DNA from: GCA-2770975 sp050248915
Lineage (GTDB): Bacteria > Cyanobacteriota > Sericytochromatia > UBA7694
Direction of reading: 5' to 3'
DNA: 5,801 bases
Assembly: GCA_050248915.1 (NCBI GenBank)
Contig: JBFWRL010000235.1
Location: 1 to 5,801 of the forward strand
Shown here piece by piece: positions 1 through 5,801 of this stretch. Within the stretch, counting starts at the first letter, position 1. Each line of letters opens with the position of its first letter. Below the pieces are notes generated by a model. That model had not been told where the DNA came from, did not search any database, and was given only the letters and a program-made list of their open reading frames with translations. A program made the translations under genes and the position numbers.

Positions 1-505
1 TGGTGGTGCGATGTACAAATGCAAGATGGGCGACATCCAACTGATTTTCAATTGCTCGGGTAAAATGCGCCTCCCAATCGGCAATCACAGTATCCGAATA
101 CCAACCCGAGCCCAGTTCATCAAAGAATGGCACAGCAGGATATTCCGCTTGTGGCTCTCCCCACCAAAGCCAGATAAATCCATGGGCTTCTTGAACCCGA
201 TAGGTTTGGGTGCGCATGCCCAGTGGAATTTTTCCCGCTTTGCCATTGGCTGGAATCAACTGGCATTCTCCCTGGGTGTCAAATTCAAATCCATGAAAGG
301 GGCAAACCAAATGATTGCCACAGATCTCACCCAAACTCAGGGCTGCGCCCAAGTGTGGACAGCGATCTTGATGGCAATGTAATTGTCCCTGAGCATCGCG
401 CCACAAGACCAATTTTTGGCCCAGTCGTTCGGTACCCAAGGGTTTATTTTTTTTGACTTCTTTGCTTTGTAAGATGGCGTACCAGAGGTTTTTTACCAAT
501 TGCAT
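1..505 (-). CDS. Rieske [2Fe-2S] ring-hydroxylating oxygenase, alpha-subunit-like (3' end outside window)
   Basis: The first 168 residues are visible and the reading frame is open to the left edge. Seen: a complete Rieske cluster motif, C49-P-H51, a 16-residue spacer, then C68-P-F-H71, inside an N-terminal beta domain (about residues 5-115). It is followed at residues 153-165 by E-N-x-x-D-x-x-H160-x4-H165, the mononuclear iron motif of the catalytic domain; the third iron ligand, normally a later Asp, would lie outside the window. Family knowledge: such proteins take electrons through the Rieske cluster and use O2 at the mononuclear iron to hydroxylate, demethylate or otherwise oxidise aromatic or other hydrophobic substrates, with a separate reductase. 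The substrate cannot be read from this fragment. The start is supported by a strong ribosome site. A likely TetR operator lies 31 bases ahead of the ATG, and the TetR gene is 62 bases upstream on the same strand. Class assignment is firm; specificity is unknown. Confidence 0.93.
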   Translation of the reverse strand, partial: MQLVKNLWYAILQSKEVKKNKPLGTERLGQKLVLWRDAQGQLHCHQDRCPHLGAALSLGEICGNHLVCPFHGFEFDTQGECQLIPANGKAGKIPLGMRTQTYRVQEAHGFIWLWWGEPQAEYPAVPFFDELGSGWYSDTVIADWEAHFTRAIENQLDVAHLAFVHRTT

Positions 506-510
506 CGGTT

Positions 511-516
511 TCTCCT
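511..516 (-). promoter_or_regulatory. Shine-Dalgarno site of the Rieske oxygenase gene
   Basis: On the minus strand this reads AGGAGA, 5 bases before the ATG at 505-503. It is the only strong ribosome binding site in the window and fixes the oxygenase start. Another ATG at 524-522 is in a different frame. Confidence 0.85.
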
Positions 517-536
517 ATTTGCATTTTTGAATTGAA

Positions 537-558
537 ACACAAACCAAATGGTCTGTTT
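537..558 (-). promoter_or_regulatory. Probable TetR-family operator upstream of the oxygenase gene
   Basis: Imperfect palindrome on the plus strand: left arm ACACAAACCA, 2-base centre AA, right arm TGGTCTGTTT; 8 of 10 arm positions pair. It matches the palindrome at 1270-1291 at 18 of 22 positions, and both have the core ACCA-N2-TGGT. It lies in the 62-base gap between the regulator stop codon and the oxygenase start, 31 bases ahead of that start. Length and symmetry fit a TetR dimer site; binding by the adjacent regulator is inferred. No convincing -35/-10 pair was found around it. Confidence 0.75.
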
Positions 559-567
559 TTGAAAGGC

Positions 568-1239
568 CTATTCATAGGCTGCAAGATCCCTAATGATTGC
601 TTGAATCAGCCATTCCCAGGTTCCGCGAAAGCGGTGAGAAGACTGTTCTAAGGTGCTGTGAGCAGATACGCCTTCTACAGTGAATAAAATCTGAGCGGCA
701 ATCGATTGTAAGCGTTGTTTCTCAATGGTTTGGGGATAAAATGACTGAATGATTTGGGCCAATCGCTCCAGAACCAAGCGATTATTCCTACAGAGTTCAG
801 CGCGAATCTGGTTTTGATTGAGCCCCTTTTGATAAAAATAAAGCAGAATATTTAAAAATTCTGAGCTTGCGGAAAATGAGAACATTTGCTCAAAATAATC
901 AAATAAAAATGCTTGAAAAGATCGATATTGCAAATAATTTTCTTCAGCTTTAACCAATCGCTCAGATTTTCGATATTTCAGACATTCAAACAAAAGGGCT
1001 TCAAGTGAGTCAAAATAATGATAAAAAGCCCCTTTGCTCAGCCCTGTTTGCTTGAGTACAGTGTTTAACCCAAAACCGTCAGCTCCCCCTTCTGCCAAAA
1101 GTCTTAAGGCCCCCAAAACAAGCTTCTCTCGGGTTTTTATTCGGTTATTATCATCCCAGAAAAATGGGCCGGACTTCACCGCAGGTTCTTGGGGATTCGT
1201 CTGAGCTTCGGGCAGGTGTTTTTTTTGATTGTTGCGCAT
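568..1239 (-). CDS. TetR/AcrR-family transcriptional regulator
   Basis: A 223-residue protein, a normal size for the family. Seen: a helix-turn-helix domain at about residues 34-83, starting at T-R-E-K-L and ending in the characteristic recognition-helix stretch T65-G-L-S-K-G-A-F-Y-H-Y-F76, followed by S-L-E-A-L-L. The rest (about 90-223) is helical and variable, as expected of a ligand-binding and dimerisation domain. The frame stays open upstream to ATGs at 1263 and 1374, but those starts would overlap or nearly abut the palindrome at 1270-1291 and have no better ribosome site. The 1239 start puts the palindrome 30 bases upstream, matching the 31-base spacing at the oxygenase gene, so I prefer it. 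Its own ribosome site is weak. It leaves an unusual 35-residue polar N-terminal extension before the HTH; an in-frame GTG within it is a shorter alternative. Likely role: ligand-released repressor of itself and the oxygenase gene; the ligand is unknown. Confidence 0.92.
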   Translation of the reverse strand: MRNNQKKHLPEAQTNPQEPAVKSGPFFWDDNNRIKTREKLVLGALRLLAEGGADGFGLNTVLKQTGLSKGAFYHYFDSLEALLFECLKYRKSERLVKAEENYLQYRSFQAFLFDYFEQMFSFSASSEFLNILLYFYQKGLNQNQIRAELCRNNRLVLERLAQIIQSFYPQTIEKQRLQSIAAQILFTVEGVSAHSTLEQSSHRFRGTWEWLIQAIIRDLAAYE

Positions 1240-1269
1240 GTGAATCAGTCTAAATCTTGACATAGGCTG

Positions 1270-1291
1270 AAACAAACCAGTTGGTCCGTTT
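1270..1291 (-). promoter_or_regulatory. Probable autoregulatory operator upstream of the TetR gene
   Basis: Palindrome on the plus strand: left arm AAACAAACCA, centre GT, right arm TGGTCCGTTT; the outer AAAC and inner ACCA of each arm are fully symmetric and only the two bases between them differ. It is a near copy of the site at 537-558. It lies 30 bases ahead of the preferred regulator start and 129 bases ahead of the divergent 1421 gene, so it could also influence that gene, although nothing closer to 1421 supports this. Confidence 0.75.
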
Positions 1292-1341
1292 TTTTTAAAT
1301 TGGCAATTGCAAAGGGCTGAGAGCAGTTTGCTTAAGTGATC

Positions 1342-1356
1342 TTTCTTAGCAAGAAA
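1342..1356. repeat. Short perfect inverted repeat in the divergent intergenic region
   Basis: TTTCTT, spacer AGC, AAGAAA: six paired bases with a three-base centre, 65 bases ahead of the 1421 start. It has no T-tract and is AT-rich, so it is not a terminator. It may be a protein site or chance. The surrounding gap (1292-1420) also holds the 8-bp palindrome GCAATTGC at 1303-1310 and a -10-like CATAAT at 1372-1377, whose nearest -35-like hexamer, TTAGCA at 1346-1351, is 20 bases away, too far to make a convincing promoter. Confidence 0.35.
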
Positions 1357-1420
1357 CCCCAGCTTATTGGCCATAATAGACAAAGACAGCTCTCACACCA
1401 CATCTTAGAAAGTAATTTTC

Positions 1421-4400
1421 ATGGCAGATTTTCGTCTTGGCAGCCACGATCGGGGCATGCTCGACAGTGCAGACATCCTGAAAGCCAAACGCACACCTTT
1501 GAGAACCGGCTTAAGTGCCACAGATGCACAGGCCTTTGCCCGCAGCAATGGCGGCTCAGAAATGCTGCTCAAAACCGCCAATGGTACCTACAATGTCTAT
1601 GCCGTGACCACCTCTGAAGCTGGAAAAGCGATCAAAGGCTCAGACTTTGAAGATGGCACCGCGGATATCAGTCTCACTCCCCAAGATGTGGCCCGGCTCG
1701 GGGGCACCAAGGCCTACCTTCAAACCGACGACGGCACCCTGCGCACCCTTGAAATTGCAGGCATTCAGCTCGACAATCTGGACCAAAGTCTGATTCGGGC
1801 AGATTTAAATGTAAATATCCAAGACAAAGACGGGATTGAAACCAAGTCCGCAAGAGACATTACCGGCACACTCAGTGGCAAAGTGGTGATTGACCGGGCC
1901 ATGTTGGAATGGGCACTGGCCCAGGCCGAAAAAGAAACCGGGTTGAAGTTTACCCTGAGTGACAATCCCCGCGACCAGAGTTACAAGATCAATGCCAGTT
2001 ATGGTGTCGGGCTCGGCAGTATCACGATCAAACCCACAGGCACAGGCCTCAAAGTTGAAGTTGGCGGGTTGGCTGGCGGGTTGGCTGATGCGGGTGATTG
2101 GCTGGGCAAAAAGCTCGGTTATGATCCCCAACTGGCTGTCGACAAATTGATCCGCCAGCACCTCGGTGCCAATCTCGGCCTCAAGGTCGAAAGCCAATCC
2201 CTGACAGAATATACTTTGGCTCCCGATCTTAAAAACAATCCCTTGATGCGCGACATCCCGCTCTCGGGCCAGACCTCTTTTAAAGTGGAAGAAATCAAGC
2301 TCAATGCCACCCAGGGCAATGGCTTTCGCATCGATACCCAAGGCAATCTCGAACTCAATTTTAACCATGCCCAGGTGATTGGCTCTACTGACAGCCGGGC
2401 GCAAACCGCAACCCCCGACCGCGAAGGCCCCGATCAGCTCAGTGTCAAAGTTCAGGCTCAATTGGGCAATGACTTCAGCTCCCAGGTGGAGGGTGAAGCC
2501 GGCATTTCAGTGGATGTCACCCCGGCTGAACAGGCAGGGCTCAAGGCCCGAATTCGGGAGTTCACAGGCCAAGAAATTGGGGCTGGGGGGCAATTTGAGG
2601 TCAGTGGTTTGCGTTTTTCGGCCCAAGCTAATGCCCAGGGCAAAATCACCAAAATGGATCAGACTTTGGGCCAACTCAAATTTGAGCGATTGGCGCTCGA
2701 TGCCCAGGGCGTGCAGGTTGATCTCAGTGCCCAAAATGGTGTTTTGCAAGGCGAACTCAAAGACGGACAATACCGCCTCGACGCTGAAAATATTACACTC
2801 AAAGGCAGTGTAAACACTCCCCAGGGCAAATTAAACGTCACTCAGCTTCAGCTCTCTGGCGAATTGGCGGTGGATCCCACCCAGCCACAAAAATTAAACT
2901 TTACGATTCCGACAGGCGAAAATATTCGCTTTTCGGGCCAATTTGCTCCCACGGGCCAGAGCCAGGGCGTCAAAATCCAGAATCTCAATGTGGGCCCCGC
3001 TCAGTTTAACCTCGATGCAGGCCAAGGCAAATTGACGGTCGCCGGCCAAGGTCAAGGTGCCCCCCGCATCAGCTTGGGGGCGCTGACCATGCCTGAGGCT
3101 ACCATCCGCAATTTGCAGGTGACCGGACCGATGCAAGCGGATTTGAACCGTGGAACCCTTTCTCTGCAGGCCCGCAGCATGTCTCTGTCAGGCAAAGTCG
3201 GGCCCCTTGATCTGACCCGCTTAAGTGGCTCTGGCAACCTCAATTGGGACCCAGCCAAAGGTCTGGAAATCACCAATGCCAATATTTCCGCCCAGGGCAA
3301 ATTGGGCGAGTTGGATGTCAAACAACTCAAAGGGGCAGGCAATATTTCGGTTTCGCCGACGGGTCAGGTGCGTTTTAGCAGCACCCGCGATTTGAGTTTG
3401 CAAACGGGGATGGGCCTCAGTGTACGTGGCAATTTGGCTCTGGATTATACTCCCGGTCAGGTTCAAGTTGAAACCACCTCAAATAGCCCCGTATTAATTG
3501 ACTATACAGATAAAAACCAGGGCATAGACCTGCAGGGACTGGCATACAGGGGCCGCATGTCTTTTAACGAACAATCAGGTGAATTGCGTCTTTCAAGCCA
3601 CCCCGACAAACCGCTCGAACTCAAATCGGGCAGTATTTCTGGCGTGGGCCTCAAAGATCTGAGCCTGAGCAATGGGCAAGTTTCGGTGCAGACCCAAGGC
3701 GGCAAATTTGTGGCTGAACCCCTGCCAGGCCAAACCTTGACCCTCAATGGTAAAATTCAGGGCATCAGCCTCAAAGATCTCCAGTCTCAAGGCCCGGTTA
3801 AATTTGACCCAGCCAAACAAAGCATCGCCTGGGATCAGCCAGTTTCTGCCAGTTTGCCCGATCAGGGCATCGACCAGCTTTCGACACAGGGCCCGGTTGA
3901 GATCAGCCAAGATGCCCAAGGCCGCATGCATTTTCGCAGCCCCGGTGGCACGATCAGCCTGAAAATGGGCCAACTCAACCTCTCCAATTTTAAAGTCGAA
4001 GGCGAAGCCATCCTTGACCCGCGTACAGGTCAGCTCAGCTTCAGTGGATTGGATGGCGGGCAGGGCCTCAAACTCGATGGCACCCTCAATGGCTATCCAA
4101 TCAAGGCAGAGTCCTCGGGCCAATTACATATCCAACACACCCCCAAAGGGGTGGAATTGACAGGCGAAAAACTCAAACTCAATGGCCTTGTGGACGGATT
4201 TACCCTGCAGAGCCCTGAAGGAGCCAGCGGCAAGGTTTTGATCACTCCCGACGGTGGCATAGATTTAAAAGAACTGAATTTTGATGTGACCATCGACGAT
4301 ATGCAATTTCAAAACCGCAATGGCCTGTTTAAGACCACCCCCCAGGGTTTTGAGATCAACCTCTCGGGGGATATCAACGCCAAACAGGAGCAATTGCTCC

Positions 4401-5278
4401 GGTTTTTACAGAAATTTTCGGGTCGTCAGGACATCGGCAAACAGGCCCAAGATGGCATTAAACAGGCCCTTGGCCAGCTTCAGAATCATTTTGGCACCTT
4501 CAATAAAGCAGATATTCACTACGAAAATATGGTGATTCGCTTTGACAAGAATTTCCAATTTCAAGGTTTTGAAGTGCTCAAAGACACCCGCATCGACAAT
4601 GCACAGGTGAATTTGAGTTTGGGCCGCAAACCCGAAAAGGTCAATATTGGCGAGTTGCATTGGCGAGCCGAGGCCGAAGCTGACAGCAAAGGCTTCCGAG
4701 TCAAAGATGGAGATATTGAATTCAGCTTAACGCAAAATATCCGCGATTATATCGACCGCACCGTCACACAACAATTGAGTGATGCAGGCCTCAAAGACGT
4801 GGATCTGGAAGTCAGTCCCAGCGGTGAAATCTCAATCAAAAATGCGACTTACGAAGTGCGGGCAAAAGGCCGCTCAGGCAACAATGGCACCGAAATTGAC
4901 ATCCCTTTGCTCTCGCGGTTGTTTAAAAAGCCCAAAAAAGTCATGAATATCTCAGCAAAATTGGATATCACCCCCCGGATCGAAAACAACCAATTGGTGG
5001 TTGAACTCGACAACCTCAAGCTCAAAGGCCTGCTGGCCCAGATTATCAACTCCGCGATTGACGGCGAAGACAAACTGGCAGACCAAATGGCCACCCAATT
5101 GCGGGCCGAAGACATCAAATTCGAGCGCAAAGATGGCGAGTCGCTCTTTCGCCTGGATCTCAACGATTTGCTCAAAAAGCAAATGGATCCCAATATCAAC
5201 CTGACCTCCGCTGAATTGTCCCCCGAGGGCAAAGTCAGAGTGGGGTATACTTACGGCCAGTCGCCTGCGGGAAGATAA
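1421..5278 (+). CDS. Giant cysteine-free beta-repeat protein, repeating beta-groove (AsmA/TamB-like) in appearance
   Basis: A 1285-residue protein I do not recognise by name. Seen: a polar N-terminus (1-30); a duplicated motif (31-62 and 85-112); a mixed helix/strand domain (about 146-316) with an amphipathic helix at 158-173; a long series of alternating polar/hydrophobic strands with G, D-P and N-G turns (about 340-960) forming some twelve degenerate repeats; a helical linker (986-1027); and a C-terminal mixed domain (about 1030-1277) rich in K and D. There is no Cys and only about five Trp. No signal peptide, lipobox or transmembrane helix is present, and an in-frame TAG at 1406-1408 with no start codon between it and the ATG rules out a missed longer N-terminus. 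AGAAAG at 1407-1412 is a modest ribosome site. Known families with such repeats form hydrophobic grooves that carry lipids between membranes; assigning that role here is inference. Alternatives are a secreted or surface beta-solenoid or adhesin-like rod. The coding call is certain, the function is not. Confidence 0.9.
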   Translation: MADFRLGSHDRGMLDSADILKAKRTPLRTGLSATDAQAFARSNGGSEMLLKTANGTYNVYAVTTSEAGKAIKGSDFEDGTADISLTPQDVARLGGTKAYLQTDDGTLRTLEIAGIQLDNLDQSLIRADLNVNIQDKDGIETKSARDITGTLSGKVVIDRAMLEWALAQAEKETGLKFTLSDNPRDQSYKINASYGVGLGSITIKPTGTGLKVEVGGLAGGLADAGDWLGKKLGYDPQLAVDKLIRQHLGANLGLKVESQSLTEYTLAPDLKNNPLMRDIPLSGQTSFKVEEIKLNATQGNGFRIDTQGNLELNFNHAQVIGSTDSRAQTATPDREGPDQLSVKVQAQLGNDFSSQVEGEAGISVDVTPAEQAGLKARIREFTGQEIGAGGQFEVSGLRFSAQANAQGKITKMDQTLGQLKFERLALDAQGVQVDLSAQNGVLQGELKDGQYRLDAENITLKGSVNTPQGKLNVTQLQLSGELAVDPTQPQKLNFTIPTGENIRFSGQFAPTGQSQGVKIQNLNVGPAQFNLDAGQGKLTVAGQGQGAPRISLGALTMPEATIRNLQVTGPMQADLNRGTLSLQARSMSLSGKVGPLDLTRLSGSGNLNWDPAKGLEITNANISAQGKLGELDVKQLKGAGNISVSPTGQVRFSSTRDLSLQTGMGLSVRGNLALDYTPGQVQVETTSNSPVLIDYTDKNQGIDLQGLAYRGRMSFNEQSGELRLSSHPDKPLELKSGSISGVGLKDLSLSNGQVSVQTQGGKFVAEPLPGQTLTLNGKIQGISLKDLQSQGPVKFDPAKQSIAWDQPVSASLPDQGIDQLSTQGPVEISQDAQGRMHFRSPGGTISLKMGQLNLSNFKVEGEAILDPRTGQLSFSGLDGGQGLKLDGTLNGYPIKAESSGQLHIQHTPKGVELTGEKLKLNGLVDGFTLQSPEGASGKVLITPDGGIDLKELNFDVTIDDMQFQNRNGLFKTTPQGFEINLSGDINAKQEQLLRFLQKFSGRQDIGKQAQDGIKQALGQLQNHFGTFNKADIHYENMVIRFDKNFQFQGFEVLKDTRIDNAQVNLSLGRKPEKVNIGELHWRAEAEADSKGFRVKDGDIEFSLTQNIRDYIDRTVTQQLSDAGLKDVDLEVSPSGEISIKNATYEVRAKGRSGNNGTEIDIPLLSRLFKKPKKVMNISAKLDITPRIENNQLVVELDNLKLKGLLAQIINSAIDGEDKLADQMATQLRAEDIKFERKDGESLFRLDLNDLLKKQMDPNINLTSAELSPEGKVRVGYTYGQSPAGR
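1511..1756 (+). repeat. Tandem duplication of a ~30-residue motif in the N-terminal part of the giant protein
   Basis: Residues 31-62 and 85-112 share the pattern L-[ST]-x-x-D-[AV], then G-G-[ST]-x3-L-[KQ]-T-x-[ND]-G-T followed by an aromatic or Leu and a hydrophobic strand. The first copy has four more residues between the D and the G-G. It predicts a helix followed by a beta-hairpin, present twice. The copies have diverged too far to show as a DNA repeat, so the duplication is old. Confidence 0.6.
2837..4285 (+). repeat. Array of about a dozen degenerate ~35-45-residue beta-repeats within the giant protein
   Basis: Repeat starts can be placed near residues 473, 519, 563, 599, 633, 666, 704, 745, 785, 818, 855 and 896. 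A typical unit reads: hydrophobic-x-hydrophobic-x-x-x-G, a strand, a D-P or S-P turn, x-x-G, a strand, then a second strand pair ending in G-x-x-L-K-D-L or similar. Examples of the conserved pieces are L-S-G-S-G-N-L (601), L-K-G-A-G-N-I (636), G-V-G-L-K-D-L (741) and G-I-S-L-K-D-L (781). The last two are also alike as DNA: 17 of 20 bases match between 3641-3660 and 3761-3780, exactly 120 bases apart. Boundaries are by eye. Confidence 0.6.
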
Positions 5279-5406
5279 CACAGGCATGAGAGTGCAACAT
5301 CTTTTAAAAAGGGCCGTTGCAAAGCCCCGCTAAGGCATCAGGTTTGAATTCTGGCTATTTTGGGAAAATGCTGAACCAGAGTTAGATCGTCAGATGGGGT
5401 ACACAG
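5279..5406. other. Intergenic gap without a convincing terminator or promoter
   Basis: This separates the giant gene from the next gene on the same strand. It holds a 4-bp GGGC/GCCC stem (5311-5327) and an overlapping 6-bp TGCAAC/GTTGCA pairing with a 17-base loop (5293-5321). Neither is followed by a T-run on the plus strand. Read on the minus strand the GGGC/GCCC stem is followed by five T, but it is too short to call. Cotranscription of the two genes is possible. Confidence 0.4.
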
Positions 5407-5801
5407 ATGCCATATAATTTGCATCATTTCATTTTGCCACTAATATTTTTGTTCTTGCTCTTTGGGGGGTTTGGTTATAAAAACGCGCAAAATGAGGGCA
5501 AAATCCCTAAAAAATGGGTACCCGCCCTCAATCTCGGTTTCGGGCTACTCTTTCTATTTTTTGGCTGGCTGGCGATCGAAAAAATACAGGAAGCAGATAG
5601 TTTAAGGGGCTTGAAATCTGAACAGGTCCGTTCTATCGCATTTTATCACGAAGCACACGATCCGATTCAATGCAAATTTTACCAAGACCAGGTCACACCC
5701 GCCTGTTTGGAAACTACACTGACAGACCTGGCCCTTATTGCCAATGAGGTACAAAATTTGCGCTTCATTAATGCCTATTCAACGAATCATGAATGGAGCC
5801 G
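5407..5801 (+). CDS. Unrecognised two-helix membrane protein with soluble C-terminal part (3' end outside window)
   Basis: 131 residues are visible and the frame is open to the window end. Seen: a hydrophobic helix at about 8-24, a short loop with four lysines (25-36), a second hydrophobic helix at about 38-57, then a polar region containing C89 and C100. By the positive-inside rule the lysine-rich loop should be cytoplasmic, placing the C-terminal part outside the membrane, where the two cysteines could form a disulfide; this is inference. The start is constrained by an in-frame TAG at 5383-5385 with no other ATG, GTG or TTG in between. The ribosome site is weak (GGGG at 5396-5399). Base composition in the first 60 codons is more AT-rich than in the giant gene. 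No family is recognised. Confidence 0.8.
   Translation, partial: MPYNLHHFILPLIFLFLLFGGFGYKNAQNEGKIPKKWVPALNLGFGLLFLFFGWLAIEKIQEADSLRGLKSEQVRSIAFYHEAHDPIQCKFYQDQVTPACLETTLTDLALIANEVQNLRFINAYSTNHEWS

Noticed and set aside
11..456. Plus-strand reading frames opposite the oxygenase gene
   Set aside because: They lie antisense to a clear Rieske oxygenase coding sequence with intact metal-binding motifs and show no protein-like composition or ribosome site.
1372..1377. CATAAT as a -10 element for the giant gene
   Set aside because: There is no acceptable -35 hexamer at 16-18 bases; the nearest candidate, TTAGCA, is 20 bases away. Kept only as a remark.
1805..2461. A 218-residue minus-strand frame inside the giant gene
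   Set aside because: It is a complement shadow of a strongly supported plus-strand gene; its composition mirrors the sense codons and no family features are visible.
2633..3300. Recurring GCCCAGGGCAAA-like words in the giant gene
   Set aside because: They encode A-Q-G-K or P-Q-G-K turns and reflect codon preference in a repetitive protein rather than a separate DNA element.
5293..5327. Hairpin-like pairings resembling a terminator after the giant gene
   Set aside because: The stems are only 4 to 6 bp, the longer one has a 17-base loop, and no T-run follows on the plus strand.
5286..5333. A 15-codon ATG-to-TAA frame just after the giant gene, encoding a basic peptide
   Set aside because: Too short to judge, with only a weak ribosome site and no supporting signal; expected by chance.

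Overview
The window holds four genes on two strands. It looks like bacterial chromosome: compact genes, short intergenic gaps, one clear Shine-Dalgarno site, no mobile-element, RNA-gene or CRISPR signal. Nothing here fixes the organism. A TetR-type regulator, a Rieske oxygenase and a very long beta-repeat protein of lipid-transfer-like appearance would suit a free-living bacterium, probably diderm, but that is inference only.

Left part (1-1291, minus strand). A Rieske-type non-haem iron oxygenase starts at 505 and runs off the left edge. Upstream of it on the same strand lies a TetR/AcrR-family regulator (568-1239). Two nearly identical 22-bp palindromes, at 537-558 and 1270-1291, sit 31 and 30 bases ahead of the two start codons. 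This points to a small self-contained regulon: the regulator controls its own gene and the oxygenase, presumably in response to a small molecule related to the oxygenase substrate.

Middle part (1421-5278, plus strand). A divergently oriented gene encodes a 1285-residue protein with no cysteine, no signal peptide and no transmembrane segment. It has a duplicated small motif near the N-terminus, an N-terminal mixed alpha/beta domain, about a dozen degenerate beta-repeats of roughly 35-45 residues, and a C-terminal mixed alpha/beta domain that resembles the N-terminal one in layout. The overall look is that of repeating beta-groove proteins (AsmA/TamB/YhdP/VPS13-like), possibly capped by lipid-binding TULIP/LmeA-like modules. 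I do not recognise it as a named gene, and its lack of export or anchor signals is the main puzzle of the window.

Right part (5407-5801, plus strand). The start of an unrecognised membrane protein with two N-terminal transmembrane helices and a soluble C-terminal part, cut by the window end. The 128-base gap before it has no convincing terminator.
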